DNA from: Sulfopaludibacter sp963815475
GTDB taxonomy: Bacteria > Acidobacteriota > Terriglobia > Bryobacterales > Bryobacteraceae
Assembly: GCA_963815475.1 (NCBI GenBank)
Contig: CAWFHD010000001.1
Location: 124,001 to 188,000, forward strand
DNA length: 64,000 nucleotides
Reading direction: 5' to 3'
Position numbers and translations under genes: made by a program. This document shows, in pieces, positions 8,801-16,305 of this stretch. The notes under the pieces were generated by a model. It ran no database searches. It was not told the DNA's origin and saw only the letters and a list, made by a program, of their open reading frames with translations. Within the stretch, counting starts at the first letter, position 1. Every line of letters starts with the position of its first letter.

Positions 8801-9681
8801 TTCGTCGCGGCATGGGCGAATATGCGGTGATGTCGGAGTCGCAAATTACCGCCGGTCTGAACGACCTCAGGGATCGCCTGCACGAGGTGCAGAAGGCCGT
8901 CGGCGCCGGCAGCAAAGGCCAGCAGGACGATAAGAGCATGGAGAAGGCGCTGGCGTCCGTGGAACAGCTTCGCCGCCAGATGGAGCAGATGGCGGGTCGC
9001 GGCCAGCAGCAGGGGCAACAGCCGGGCCAGCAACTCTCACGCAACGGCCAGCAGCAAGCCGGTCAACAACAGGGTGGCCAGCAGCAAGGCGGGCAGCAAC
9101 AAGGTGGTCGGCAGAAGGGTGGCCAACAGGCGGGCGGTCAGCAACAGGGTGGGCAGCAACCCGGCGGCCAACAGCAAGGCGGCCAGCAACCTGGCGGCCA
9201 GCAGCAGGGTGGTCAACAGCAAGGTGGTCAGCAAACAGGTGGCCAGCAGGCTGGCGGACCGCAGGGTGGACGCCAGCAGGGCGGCAATTACGGCGGTGGA
9301 CCCCAGTGGGACGGCGGCGCCTGGGGCGGACGTTTCGATCCGCAAGCTTTCCAGGGCGCCTATCGCGACACCCTGGCGAACCTGCAGCAACTGCAGCAGC
9401 AGCTTAAGGACGACCCCGGCACGCAGCGTGACATTCAGGGGCTGATCAAAGACCTGCGCAATTTCGACCCATCCGGCGTGAGCAGCAACGATCCGCTGTT
9501 GAGCGAGCGCATCAACGCCGCGCTGGCCAACGTGGAGCAGGTGGAAATGGAACTGCGCCGCAAGGTGGACGATACCACCGGCGGAGGCAGTGTCCGGAGC
9601 CCGGGCAATCAACCCGTGCCCCAAGGCTACTCTGAAGCCGTAGCGGAATACTTCCGCAAGCTCAGTAAATCGAAGCAGTAG
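5887..9681 (+). CDS. DUF4175-like membrane protein with Q/G-rich low-complexity regions
   Basis: 1264 residues. Two hydrophobic segments near residues 20-80 and one near 140-165 anchor the N-terminus. A beta-rich extracytoplasmic region spans about 180-490. Poly-glycine tracts lie at residues 499-506 and about 634-644. The C-terminal half is a long helical region extremely rich in glutamine, with QMEQM, RQQELAEQQ and GGQQQ repeats. Acidobacterial proteins with this arrangement close MoxR/DUF58/BatA operons and are often named DUF4175. The sequence starts at the ATGA overlap with the BatA-like gene. Function is unknown; a cell-envelope structural or scaffold role is inferred. The low-complexity part may vary in length between strains. 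Confidence 0.82.
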   Translation: MKPLDGLSEYLGAIEKRLRLIALSRGAAITTAAALLLTVVAVVVANKFAFSNSSVVGARVFLFLGLAFAIAAALIVPVIRLNRRRAAHEAESKCPQFEERLLTFTERMEANSADPFLPLLADDALAVAQRAKPHDVAKSSWIVSFCSAALAAMIALIWLGISGPGFLGYGTSLLWGGLPKGEMKPFYAVKVDPGNKTIRKRADQVITATLSGFTAPKVRFFAKYVSASKWEQAEMRTEPGGSAYEFMIAGVPETLDYYVEAGGVRSETYKLNVIDLPSVKKIKVTYHYPAWSGLPNATEDPGGDLRAVEGTDAEVFIETDRPMTTGVLLMDDGSKVPLRNAGGNTIAARVPIRKDGMYHVAAIENGEDVRLTNDYFIESMKDNPPEIKVTRPGRDFRATPIEEVTIAVEAKDDFGLRSVDLHYSVNGGPDKTISMLQAKNAKTANGNTVLALEDFKVEPGDIVTLYATAKDARQTTNTDMFFIEAQPFERNYSQSQQDGGGGGGGGDDAGQQNQISQRQKEIITATWNQVKGQGARGTDAENAAFLAGVQSKLRDQAKSLAERMKARALETAGDSFKSFVSDMEQAAVEMGPAADKLKGAKWQDALAPEQKALQYIMRAEATFRDIQVAFGQQGGGGGGGGGGATRDMEGLFDLELDTEKNQYEGAKQTQSADERQRKIDDAMEKLKELARRQQELAEQQKKGPQTSQQRWEQEQLRREAEQLRQQMEQMTKGSDQALSRDGQQQQGKQQQGQQQSGQGQPGQQGQQSGQQSQQNGQPGQPGQQGQQQMSPQQQMQQRAQQQQQNQQMRGADAETMRKMLDQIAQATQDMRNAASSQQSGTPQGQAAAQRALESLKQAEQMMQGMRSKQSTGQVDDLVRQAEDLARKQQEFEGQLRKAFGKDEGLPAQQAGQLANQRQDEIAEVKKLEQEMQNAVRDLASTQRQASTKMRDALSQMQQQELPRDMQRNGDWIRRGMGEYAVMSESQITAGLNDLRDRLHEVQKAVGAGSKGQQDDKSMEKALASVEQLRRQMEQMAGRGQQQGQQPGQQLSRNGQQQAGQQQGGQQQGGQQQGGRQKGGQQAGGQQQGGQQPGGQQQGGQQPGGQQQGGQQQGGQQTGGQQAGGPQGGRQQGGNYGGGPQWDGGAWGGRFDPQAFQGAYRDTLANLQQLQQQLKDDPGTQRDIQGLIKDLRNFDPSGVSSNDPLLSERINAALANVEQVEMELRRKVDDTTGGGSVRSPGNQPVPQGYSEAVAEYFRKLSKSKQ
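9055..9290 (+). repeat. Tandem GGQQQ-type coding repeat inside the DUF4175 gene
   Basis: About 15-nt units encoding variants of G-G-Q-Q-Q, G-G-Q-Q-P and A-G-G-Q-Q recur more than a dozen times. Third-codon positions vary between copies (ggtggccag, ggcggtcag, ggcgggcag), so the repeat is partly diverged at the DNA level while the peptide pattern is kept. Confidence 0.85.
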
Positions 9682-9702
9682 CTGCGAGCGATCCGGCCTG
9701 TG

Positions 9703-10908
9703 TTACCAGTGCGTCAGCGATCCGTCCGGCCTCTTGTAGAGCGGCCTCTTGGCCGCTTCCGTCACCTCGCTCACGGGCTTCAGTAGCTTCATCTCAAGCC
9801 GCACGCCGAGCCCTGGACGATCGTTCGTATACAGCTTGCCCTTGCGGAAATCCACGAACTCCGGCAGGTAGTCCACGGGCCGGTCGCCGTAGTTGTACTC
9901 GAATAGCACCGGGCCCGAGAACGTCGAGAGGCAGTGTACCAGCGCCGCGGTCGAAATTGGCCCCGTGAAGTGCGGCACAATTCCAACTGCGTGCGTCTCG
10001 CACATCGCCTGGATCTTGAGCATCTCCGTGATCCCACCCACGTTGGGAAGCGTGCAGCGGTTGTAGTCGATGTCGTGGTTCTCCACCAGCCGGTTGAAGT
10101 TCCACCGCTGCCCCCACTCTTCGCCGGCTGCAATCGGGCAGGTGGTCATCTGGCGCAGCTTCGGAATATCCTCCAGAAACTGCTCGTCGCGCGTCGGGTC
10201 CTCCACCAGGTACGGCTCGTACTCCTCCATCAGCTTGCAGCAGCGCACGGCGTCGGGATAGTCGAAGCGCTGGTGCAGGTCGATAGACCAGTCGCCGTTC
10301 TTGCCCACGCCTGCGCGAATCTCTCTGCACGATTCGGCCACCATGCGGACGCGGTCGTGTGTGTTGAACACGCCATCCACTACCGGAGCGGTGTCACCGG
10401 CGCCGGTGCGATAGACGCGATAACCCGCCTCCATCACGGCGCGCGCGCGTTCCCGCAGGCTCAGGTTGCCCGTGCCCGGCAGGCCGCTGGTGGGGTAGCA
10501 TTCGGAGTAATCGCGCGCGGCGCCACCCAGAATCTGATGCACCGGAATGCCCAGCGCTTTGCCCTTGATGTCCCAGAGGGCGAGGTCGAGCGCACCCTGC
10601 GCGTGGATCTTTTCGCGGCCCGGCGGGTAGAAGAAGGCCATGTACATCTCCTGCCATGCGGCCTCGATACGGAACGGGTCTTTGCCGATGAGCGATGCGG
10701 CGCACTGCTCCAGCAGGTCTCGCGTGCCGCCCTCGCCGATACCCGTAATTCCGGCATCGGTCTCCACCAGCGCCACCATGTTGCTCTGGTTGAATGTGGG
10801 GTTGAGGTTCGGCGGCTGCAGAATCCGAACCTTGGTGATCTTCGCCTTCGGCAGCGCGGCCAACGCGGGCGCCGCTGCCAACAGTTGCAGGAAGGAGCGT
10901 CGATTCAT
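9703..10908 (-). CDS. Mandelate racemase/muconate lactonizing (enolase superfamily) sugar-acid dehydratase-like protein
   Basis: 401 residues. The N-terminus has a Tat-like leader (NRRSFLQLLAAAPALA), which suggests export in folded form. The barrel carries three candidate metal ligands D210 (in SIDLHQRF), E236 (in VEDPTRD) and E263 (in AAGEEWG). A candidate general base is H313 in VPHFTGP. This pattern fits the mannonate/galactonate dehydratase-like branch of the enolase superfamily, but the exact substrate cannot be read from sequence. The neighbouring gene encodes an altronate/galactarate-dehydratase family enzyme, which supports a sugar-acid role. A TACACT element six bases upstream of the ATG suggests its own promoter with almost no leader. 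Confidence 0.88.
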   Translation of the reverse strand: MNRRSFLQLLAAAPALAALPKAKITKVRILQPPNLNPTFNQSNMVALVETDAGITGIGEGGTRDLLEQCAASLIGKDPFRIEAAWQEMYMAFFYPPGREKIHAQGALDLALWDIKGKALGIPVHQILGGAARDYSECYPTSGLPGTGNLSLRERARAVMEAGYRVYRTGAGDTAPVVDGVFNTHDRVRMVAESCREIRAGVGKNGDWSIDLHQRFDYPDAVRCCKLMEEYEPYLVEDPTRDEQFLEDIPKLRQMTTCPIAAGEEWGQRWNFNRLVENHDIDYNRCTLPNVGGITEMLKIQAMCETHAVGIVPHFTGPISTAALVHCLSTFSGPVLFEYNYGDRPVDYLPEFVDFRKGKLYTNDRPGLGVRLEMKLLKPVSEVTEAAKRPLYKRPDGSLTHW

Positions 10909-10914
10909 GGATAG

Positions 10915-10920
10915 AGTGTA
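10915..10920 (-). promoter_or_regulatory. TACACT -10-like element, 6 nt before the start of the 9703-10908 gene
   Basis: On the minus strand TACACT is followed by CTATCC and then the ATG at 10908. There is no Shine-Dalgarno in between. This fits one of the window's recurrent short-leader starts. No convincing -35 was found. Confidence 0.4.
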
Positions 10921-10965
10921 ACTCTCCGTGCATCGACTCTGACATCGGTCGTCTACAGAGGCCTT

Positions 10966-12477
10966 TTACGTGACAGGTCCCGGGTTGAATGGCGCGAGCG
11001 CGTTACCGAGACCCCAATGTTCAGCCCAGGTTTTACGTTTGCCGCTGGCGACATCCAGTATGGCTTGAAACAGATCCCAGCCCACCTCCTCGATGCTGGC
11101 TTGGCCAGTGGCGATGCGGCCGGCGTCGATGTCGATGAGGTCGTGCCACTTCTCGGCGAGCGCGGTGCGGGAGGACACCTTCAGCACTGGTACCAGGCTC
11201 AGACCGTAAGGACTGCCTTCGCCGGTGGTGAACACGTGGAGATTCATCGAAGCGAGCTGTTGGGTGCCGCAGATGAAATCGCTGGCGGGCGTGGCCGCGA
11301 AGACCAGGCCTTTCGCCGTCACCTTCTCGCCATGGGACGCGACGGCCGCGATGGCAGAACTGCCTGCCTTGGCGACGCTTCCCAATGCCTTCTCCACGAT
11401 GTTCGCCAAGCCTCCGCGCTTGTTGCCGGGCGTTGTGTTCGCGCTGCGATCGGCGTGGCCGCGCGCCAGATAGTCGTCATACCACTGCATCTCGCGAATC
11501 AGATCGCGCGCGATTTCAGGAGTGGCGGCTCGCGGAGTCAGCAGATGAATCGCGTCGCGGACCTCGGTGACCTCGGAGAAGAGGACCGTGGCGCCGGCGC
11601 GAACCAGCAGGTCGGCGGCATAGCCCACCGCGGGATTGCAGGTGACGCCGGAGAACGCGTCGCTACCGCCGCACTGCAGTCCGACGACGAGATCGGCGGC
11701 GGGGCATGTGACACGGCGCCGGCGGTCGAGGACCTGGAGGCGGGCTTCGGCGGCCCGTAGGATGGCGGCGACAATTTCAGCGAAGCCCTGCTCGTCCTGG
11801 AGGCGGACGAGGTTGGGCTCTGCGAGGATGGGAAGTTCATTGCCGAAGAGCCGGGCTGGCTGCAGCTTTTCACACCCCAGGCTCACCACCAACGGATCGG
11901 CCGCCAGGTTGGCGTGCAGCGAGATGTGCTTCAACGTGCGGATGGGTATCTGGGCGCCCGGAGCTTCGATGGCGACGCCGCAGCCGTAGGAGTGGGTGAT
12001 CGCGACCACATCGTCGACATTCGGAAAGCGCGGCAGCAGTTCCGCTTTGATGCGGCGGACGGCATAATCGACCGTGGGCGCGACGCATTGCACGGTGGTG
12101 GCGATGCCCAAAATGTTGCGCGTGCCGACGCTCCCATCGGAATTGCGGTAGCCCTCGAAGCTATGGCCGGTGATCGGCGGCAGCGGCGCGGGAACAGCGG
12201 TCGCCAGCGGGAGACGGTCGAGCGGCGGCGCCTCGGGCATGTCCAGCATCTCTTCGCGGACCCACGATCCGGCCGCGATGGCGCGGTTGGCGAGACCGAT
12301 GACGTGGCCGTAGCGAAGGATGGGTTCGCCGATAGCGATATCGGAGAGGGCGACTTTGTGCGACTGGGGAATGCGCTCGCGACTGGCGAGGCCACCGGGC
12401 AGGAGGTAACCCTGTGCGGCGCCATCGGGGTGGACGATGATGGCGACGTTGTCTGCCGGGTTCACTCGGATGTACAT
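10966..12477 (-). CDS. Altronate/galactarate dehydratase family protein (UxaA family)
   Basis: 503 residues from the ATG at 12477 (MYIRVNPADN). A longer in-frame start at 12555 was rejected because it overlaps the upstream phosphatase and adds a non-conserved arginine-rich leader. The N-terminal SAF-like part spans residues 1-95. The catalytic part holds Cys-containing motifs HSYGCGVAIEAPG, VVSLGCEKLQ and LQCGGSDAFSGVTCNPA, typical of UxaA/GarD dehydratases that remove water from sugar acids such as D-altronate or galactarate, usually with a bound iron. It lies 37 nt behind the inositol monophosphatase gene and 57 nt ahead of an enolase-superfamily gene on the same strand. The substrate is not determined. 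Confidence 0.9.
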   Translation of the reverse strand: MYIRVNPADNVAIIVHPDGAAQGYLLPGGLASRERIPQSHKVALSDIAIGEPILRYGHVIGLANRAIAAGSWVREEMLDMPEAPPLDRLPLATAVPAPLPPITGHSFEGYRNSDGSVGTRNILGIATTVQCVAPTVDYAVRRIKAELLPRFPNVDDVVAITHSYGCGVAIEAPGAQIPIRTLKHISLHANLAADPLVVSLGCEKLQPARLFGNELPILAEPNLVRLQDEQGFAEIVAAILRAAEARLQVLDRRRRVTCPAADLVVGLQCGGSDAFSGVTCNPAVGYAADLLVRAGATVLFSEVTEVRDAIHLLTPRAATPEIARDLIREMQWYDDYLARGHADRSANTTPGNKRGGLANIVEKALGSVAKAGSSAIAAVASHGEKVTAKGLVFAATPASDFICGTQQLASMNLHVFTTGEGSPYGLSLVPVLKVSSRTALAEKWHDLIDIDAGRIATGQASIEEVGWDLFQAILDVASGKRKTWAEHWGLGNALAPFNPGPVT

Positions 12478-12514
12478 AGTTGCCGATACAGCAGACCTGG
12501 TGGCCCGCGCTATG

Positions 12515-13324
12515 CTACGTGATCTCGGGTAGAGGCACCGGAAGAGCTCCTCCAAAGATTTGTTGGAAGGCCACTAGGACTTCTTCGTGGAGGGGACCAT
12601 TGTCGGCCAGAATGTGGTCGGACGCGGTCACGCTGTGGGCTTGGCCCTTCATGTCGCTGACACGTCCGCCGGCTTCCTGCACCAGCAGCGAGCCGGCAGC
12701 CATGTCCCACGGCTTGAGGCCGAACTCCCAGAAGAAATCGAGGCGACCGCTCGCCACATACGCCAGGTCGATGGCGGCTGAACCGGTGCGGCGCACCCCG
12801 TGGGAGGCCATGGCGAGCTGATAGTAGAAATGAATATTGATGTTGTGATGGCGCTTGCGGCTGGGAAAACCGGTGGATGCCAGACTGTCGGAGATGCGCT
12901 TGACGGCCGAAGTGTGAATGCGGCGATTGTTCAAATAAGCGCCGGCGCCGCGCTCAGCAGTGAACATCTCCTGTCGCAGCGGGTCATACACCACGCCGGC
13001 GATCAGCTCTCCGCCGCGTTCCAGACCCAGCGTCACGTTGAAGGTGGGAAAGCTGTGAGCGAAGTTAGTGGTGCCGTCGAGCGGATCGACGAACCAGCGA
13101 TACTCCGAAGAGCTCTGGTGCCCGCCGCCCTCTTCGGCGACGATGTTGTGCTGCGGGAAGTAAGAGCGAAGCCGCTCCACCACCAGTTTTTCCGAAGCAC
13201 GATCGGCCTCCGTAACCAGGTCAAACTCGCCTTTGGTTTCGAAGGGAATGTGGCGCTCATAGTAAGCGGCCAGCAGCGACCCGGCCTCGCGAGCGATTTC
13301 TACCGCGGTTTCCAGAAAGAGCAT
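12515..13324 (-). CDS. Inositol monophosphatase family protein
   Basis: 269 residues, the usual size for the family. Metal-binding motifs are visible: EEGG near residue 65, WFVDPLDGTTNFAH near 80-93, and WDMAAGSLLVQEAGG near 205-220. These define the Mg2+-dependent, Li+-sensitive phosphatases that hydrolyse inositol-1-phosphate or related sugar phosphates. SuhB-type members also act in rRNA antitermination, which cannot be told from sequence. It follows the Hfq-like gene by 12 nt and probably shares its transcript. Confidence 0.93.
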   Translation of the reverse strand: MLFLETAVEIAREAGSLLAAYYERHIPFETKGEFDLVTEADRASEKLVVERLRSYFPQHNIVAEEGGGHQSSSEYRWFVDPLDGTTNFAHSFPTFNVTLGLERGGELIAGVVYDPLRQEMFTAERGAGAYLNNRRIHTSAVKRISDSLASTGFPSRKRHHNINIHFYYQLAMASHGVRRTGSAAIDLAYVASGRLDFFWEFGLKPWDMAAGSLLVQEAGGRVSDMKGQAHSVTASDHILADNGPLHEEVLVAFQQIFGGALPVPLPEIT

Positions 13325-13336
13325 GCGCGAATGGGC

Positions 13337-13582
13337 CTAGCTCTCTTCGGAGAGGTACTTGATGTCGTGTTTAAAGATGAACAGGTTCGGCTCGCCCTCG
13401 CGCGTGATGCGGATGAAGGACTGGTCATAGTATTCGATAATACCGACCACTTCTTCGCCGTCCTCCATTTTGACCCGCACCGGGGTGGCGCTCTCAATCA
13501 GGAGCTTGAGGTATTTGGCCTCTTCAAACGTCTGCTCCGGCGCGCGGCCGGCTTTCCCACCAGGCTGTTGTGTCGTAGTCAC
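13337..13582 (-). CDS. hfq: Hfq-like Sm-fold RNA chaperone
   Basis: 81 residues starting with GTG at 13582, which overlaps the stop of the VWFA gene by four bases. The core has the Hfq Sm1 and Sm2 pattern: LIESATPVRVKMEDGEEVVGIIEYYDQSFIRI followed by NLFIFKHDIKYL (given here in two parts of the fold). The KH pair that contacts U-rich RNA in classic Hfq (YKHAIST) appears as FKHDIKY. A short low-complexity N-terminal extension replaces the long C-terminal tail seen in enterobacteria. Hfq usually sits near miaA and hflX; here it is embedded in an operon with a VWFA protein and a phosphatase. RNA-chaperone function is inferred from the fold. Confidence 0.85.
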   Translation of the reverse strand: MTTTQQPGGKAGRAPEQTFEEAKYLKLLIESATPVRVKMEDGEEVVGIIEYYDQSFIRITREGEPNLFIFKHDIKYLSEES

Positions 13583-14592
13583 TTCTCCTGTTTCTTCTTT
13601 CGGATCGTCCCGGTATCGGGGTTTACGGAGATGCGGGAATCGGGGCTGCCCGGCTTCGGCTCCGCATCCCCATAATAGCCGTTGCGCGCCGACACCTGCA
13701 ATTCGGGCCGCTTCACGGTGAGGGTCAGCTTGTGGAACGGATCCTTGGGCAGCGGAACATTGCGCGGATAGAATCCGAGAACGTATTCCGTGCGCAACTC
13801 GGTGACAATGTCGTCAAAGGCCTTATCCAGTTGCTTGCCGAGCGCTGGATTAAAGGTGCGGCCGCCAGTGCCGTCGGCCATAAACTTGAGGGCGTTCTCA
13901 CCGCCGATATTGCGGCCCGCGGCATTGGTGATGGGCATGATGATCACCGGATAGATCACCGTATCGGCAAGCTGGGCGGATCGCAGGGCCTGATGGCTGT
14001 CGTAATGACTGGTCGTCTCTCCACCATCGCTGACGATCACCATTACCTTGCGACCCTGCCTCGGTTCCAGCTCGCGGGACGTCAGATAAATGGCATCGAA
14101 GAGGGATGTCCCGGCAGAGCCCATCACTTTCTTCAAAGAAGCATCCAGGGCCATGAAGTTGTGGGTGTAGTTACGGACCATGCGCACCGAATCGTCGAAG
14201 CTGTAGAGGGCGACGCTGTCTTCGGGATTGCCTTCGGCCAGCAGCACGTGGAGGAAGCGCGCGGCGGAATCGATCTCGAACTTCAGGTCCTTGGCGGTAG
14301 ACCCGCTTACGTCGATCAGAAGGGCCACTGACAGGGGCTGGTCCGTCTGCTTGCTGAAGAAGGCCACTTCCTGGGGGATGCCGTTGTCGGTGATAGAGAA
14401 ATCTTCCTTGCCGAGCGCGCCCACCAGGTCGCCGGCTTTGTTGCGCGCTGTGGCGATGATGTGGACCAGATTCACGTCGGTGCGGAACACCGACGGGTCC
14501 TGGGCAAGCAGCGGCAAGAGAAAGAAAAGGGCAATGATCAGTCCCCCGCGGCCACGCGTCGAGACGAGTTTAGACAGGAGAGTCCGCGTCAT
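13579..14592 (-). CDS. VWFA-related acidobacterial domain protein
   Basis: 337 residues from the ATG at 14592, chosen over 14613 because the latter would overlap the MoaDE stop and the signal peptide fits better from MTRTLL. A secretion signal (GGLIIALFFLLPLLAQ) is followed by a beta-rich segment with VFRTDVNLVHIIATARNKAG, typical of this acidobacteria-expanded family. The VWA domain has MIDAS motif LLIDVSGSTA and a later VSDGGET. These proteins are extracytoplasmic and bind partners through the metal site; their targets are unknown. The gene starts one base after moaDE ends and overlaps hfq by four bases. Confidence 0.9.
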   Translation of the reverse strand: MTRTLLSKLVSTRGRGGLIIALFFLLPLLAQDPSVFRTDVNLVHIIATARNKAGDLVGALGKEDFSITDNGIPQEVAFFSKQTDQPLSVALLIDVSGSTAKDLKFEIDSAARFLHVLLAEGNPEDSVALYSFDDSVRMVRNYTHNFMALDASLKKVMGSAGTSLFDAIYLTSRELEPRQGRKVMVIVSDGGETTSHYDSHQALRSAQLADTVIYPVIIMPITNAAGRNIGGENALKFMADGTGGRTFNPALGKQLDKAFDDIVTELRTEYVLGFYPRNVPLPKDPFHKLTLTVKRPELQVSARNGYYGDAEPKPGSPDSRISVNPDTGTIRKKKQEK

Positions 14593-14593
14593 A

Positions 14594-15310
14594 CTAACCG
14601 GCGGATACAACATTTTGGTCCCACTCTCCTTCCACCCAGACTTCTCCGTCGGCGAAATGCTCTTTCTTCCAGATGGGGACGACTTTCTTGAGGCGGTCGA
14701 TGCCTTCGAGCGCGGCTTCGAAGGCCGGGCGGCGATGGGGCGCAGTCACAATGACAGCGACGCTGGTTTCGCCAATCAGCATACGGCCAAGCCGGTGTAC
14801 CATGGCGACGCGGGTGACGGCGTGGGAAGCCGCGATCTCGGCGCCGATGCGCGCGATCATCTTGAGCGCCATGGCTTCGTAACACTCGTAATCCAGATAG
14901 AGCGTCGGCCGCCCGTTAGTGTTGTTTCGAACCGTGCCTTCGAAGGTCACCACCGCTCCCTCGGCCCCAGTCAGAATGCGGGCAATGACACCGTGGATGT
15001 CGATGGCGTGCCGGGTAAGAGCAAAATAGTTGCCGGCGTCGGCAATTTCGCAGGGAGCGGGCCGCGCGCCACCCGAAACGGGAGGCAGGAATGCCACTTC
15101 GTCCCCCTCGGCGAGGGGCGTCGAAAGCCCTGCAAACTCCTGATTTCGCGCCATCACAATACTTTTGGAGAGTTCGCGCAGCCGCGGGTAACGGCGCGCA
15201 TAAAGATCGAAAACTCCGCGGAGATCGGCGCCTTCAGGCAGGTCGATTTCCTCCGAAGGACGCTCCACAATGTCTTTAAGAAGGCCGAAAAATAGTACTC
15301 TGGCGTGCAT
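14594..15310 (-). CDS. Molybdopterin synthase, fused MoaD-MoaE
   Basis: 238 residues. Residues 1-81 are MoaD-like and end in the diagnostic VSGG (G80-G81), which in free MoaD is the C-terminus that carries the thiocarboxylate sulfur. A MoaE domain follows without a break, with VVTFEGTVRN, LDYECYEAMA and KKVVPIWKKEHF, the last holding the catalytic lysines. Together they would make molybdopterin from precursor Z (cPMP). In Mycobacterium tuberculosis a comparable fusion, MoaX, is cleaved after the GG; the same is expected here but is inference. It heads the minus-strand run that includes the VWFA, Hfq-like and phosphatase genes. Confidence 0.92.
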   Translation of the reverse strand: MHARVLFFGLLKDIVERPSEEIDLPEGADLRGVFDLYARRYPRLRELSKSIVMARNQEFAGLSTPLAEGDEVAFLPPVSGGARPAPCEIADAGNYFALTRHAIDIHGVIARILTGAEGAVVTFEGTVRNNTNGRPTLYLDYECYEAMALKMIARIGAEIAASHAVTRVAMVHRLGRMLIGETSVAVIVTAPHRRPAFEAALEGIDRLKKVVPIWKKEHFADGEVWVEGEWDQNVVSAG

Positions 15311-15370
15311 GGAGTATGGATAACTTCCAGTCTAACAGACGGTTCCGGATCTTCCTGCGTTGCGCCGCGC

Positions 15371-15376
15371 TACAAT
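15371..15376 (+). promoter_or_regulatory. TACAAT -10-like element 11 nt before the thioesterase start
   Basis: TACAAT is followed by an AT-rich spacer of 11 nt without Shine-Dalgarno and then the ATG at 15388. It matches the -10 consensus TATAAT at five of six bases. It sits in the 77-nt divergent gap to moaDE. Confidence 0.45.
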
Positions 15377-15387
15377 GATTTTTCCCC

Positions 15388-15804
15388 ATGAAACCAGCTT
15401 CCGAGACACGAATACGGGTGCGCTACGCCGAGACCGATCAGATGGGTGTGGCTTACTATGCCAACTACCTGGTCTGGATGGAAGTGGCGCGCGGCGACCT
15501 GTGTAAGGCGTCCGGCTTCTGCTACATCGATATGGAGCGGAGCGACGGCGTCCTGATGGCGGTGGCGGAGGCCAACTGCCGTTACAAATACCCGGCGCGG
15601 TACGACGAAGAGGTCACCGTCAAAGCGTGGATTGCGGAAGCAAACACCCGGATGGTGACCATCGAGTACGAGATGACGGCAGGAGAGCGCGTGCTCGCCA
15701 CCGGTTACACGCGGCATATCTACGTATCGAAGGATATGCAGCGAGTAAGACTGCCGGAGAAGTATTGGCCGTCGTTCGGGATGGACGAAAAAGGCAGAAG
15801 CTAG
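15388..15804 (+). CDS. Acyl-CoA thioesterase, YbgC/4-hydroxybenzoyl-CoA thioesterase family (hotdog fold)
   Basis: 138 residues with the family signature RYAETDQMGVAYYANYLVWME near residues 12-31. D17 corresponds to the catalytic aspartate of this group. Such enzymes hydrolyse acyl-CoA or acyl-ACP thioesters. In proteobacteria YbgC sits next to tol-pal, but there is no such context here. It starts from a short-leader promoter-like site and ends 3 nt before a convergent gene. The substrate is unknown. Confidence 0.88.
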   Translation: MKPASETRIRVRYAETDQMGVAYYANYLVWMEVARGDLCKASGFCYIDMERSDGVLMAVAEANCRYKYPARYDEEVTVKAWIAEANTRMVTIEYEMTAGERVLATGYTRHIYVSKDMQRVRLPEKYWPSFGMDEKGRS

Positions 15805-15807
15805 AAG

Positions 15808-16281
15808 TTAGGATCCGAATTGAGCGGTAAGTTGCTTCACGGCGTCGTCGGTCACGGCGCCGTGGTATCGCCACTTGATAGCCCCGCCCGCATCGACCAC
15901 CACCAGATACGCATCGTCCTGCTTATCGAAGCCTGTGGCCTGCTTCAATTCCTTTTCATTGTGGTAGACCAGCAGAAACCGCTCGTGCTGTTCCTTGGGG
16001 ATGCTGCTCTTGATGGCGTGCGTTACCATGCCGCGCATCAGGCGGGGAACATCTTCCAGCACCGAGACGGACCAGGTGGGAAGCTGATTGGAAACCCGCA
16101 GGCTCCAGGCCTTGGTCTGGGTTTGCGAGGCGTGGGTGAAGCCGATAATGAATACGGCTGGGTGGCCATCGGGCACGGTCACCTTCTTACCCGTGAGGGT
16201 CTCGGCCTGGGTGATGGGGAAGGATTGCTGGGCGTTTAAGCAGACGATCGACAACGCGAGAAGACTTAAACCTCGGCGCAC
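15808..16281 (-). CDS. Secreted thioredoxin-fold protein without CxxC
   Basis: 157 residues starting with GTG at 16281. A short signal peptide (LSLLALSIVCLNAQ) precedes a region with AVFIIGFTHASQTQTKAW, then YLVVVDAGGAIKWRYHG near the C-terminus. This resembles thioredoxin/TlpA or ATP10-like folds, but the redox CxxC is absent, so reductase activity is unlikely. The gene converges with the thioesterase gene, 3 nt away. A TAGAAT sequence lies only one base before the GTG, so the real start might be slightly further downstream. Function unknown. Confidence 0.6.
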   Translation of the reverse strand: MRRGLSLLALSIVCLNAQQSFPITQAETLTGKKVTVPDGHPAVFIIGFTHASQTQTKAWSLRVSNQLPTWSVSVLEDVPRLMRGMVTHAIKSSIPKEQHERFLLVYHNEKELKQATGFDKQDDAYLVVVDAGGAIKWRYHGAVTDDAVKQLTAQFGS

Positions 16282-16305
16282 TATTCTAGTGTAGCCGTGT
16301 ATGCG

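Noticed and set aside
8098..9624. Leucine-rich minus-strand frames opposite the Q/G-rich part of the DUF4175 gene
   Set aside because: Poly-glutamine codons read as leucine/alanine on the other strand; this is a composition artefact.
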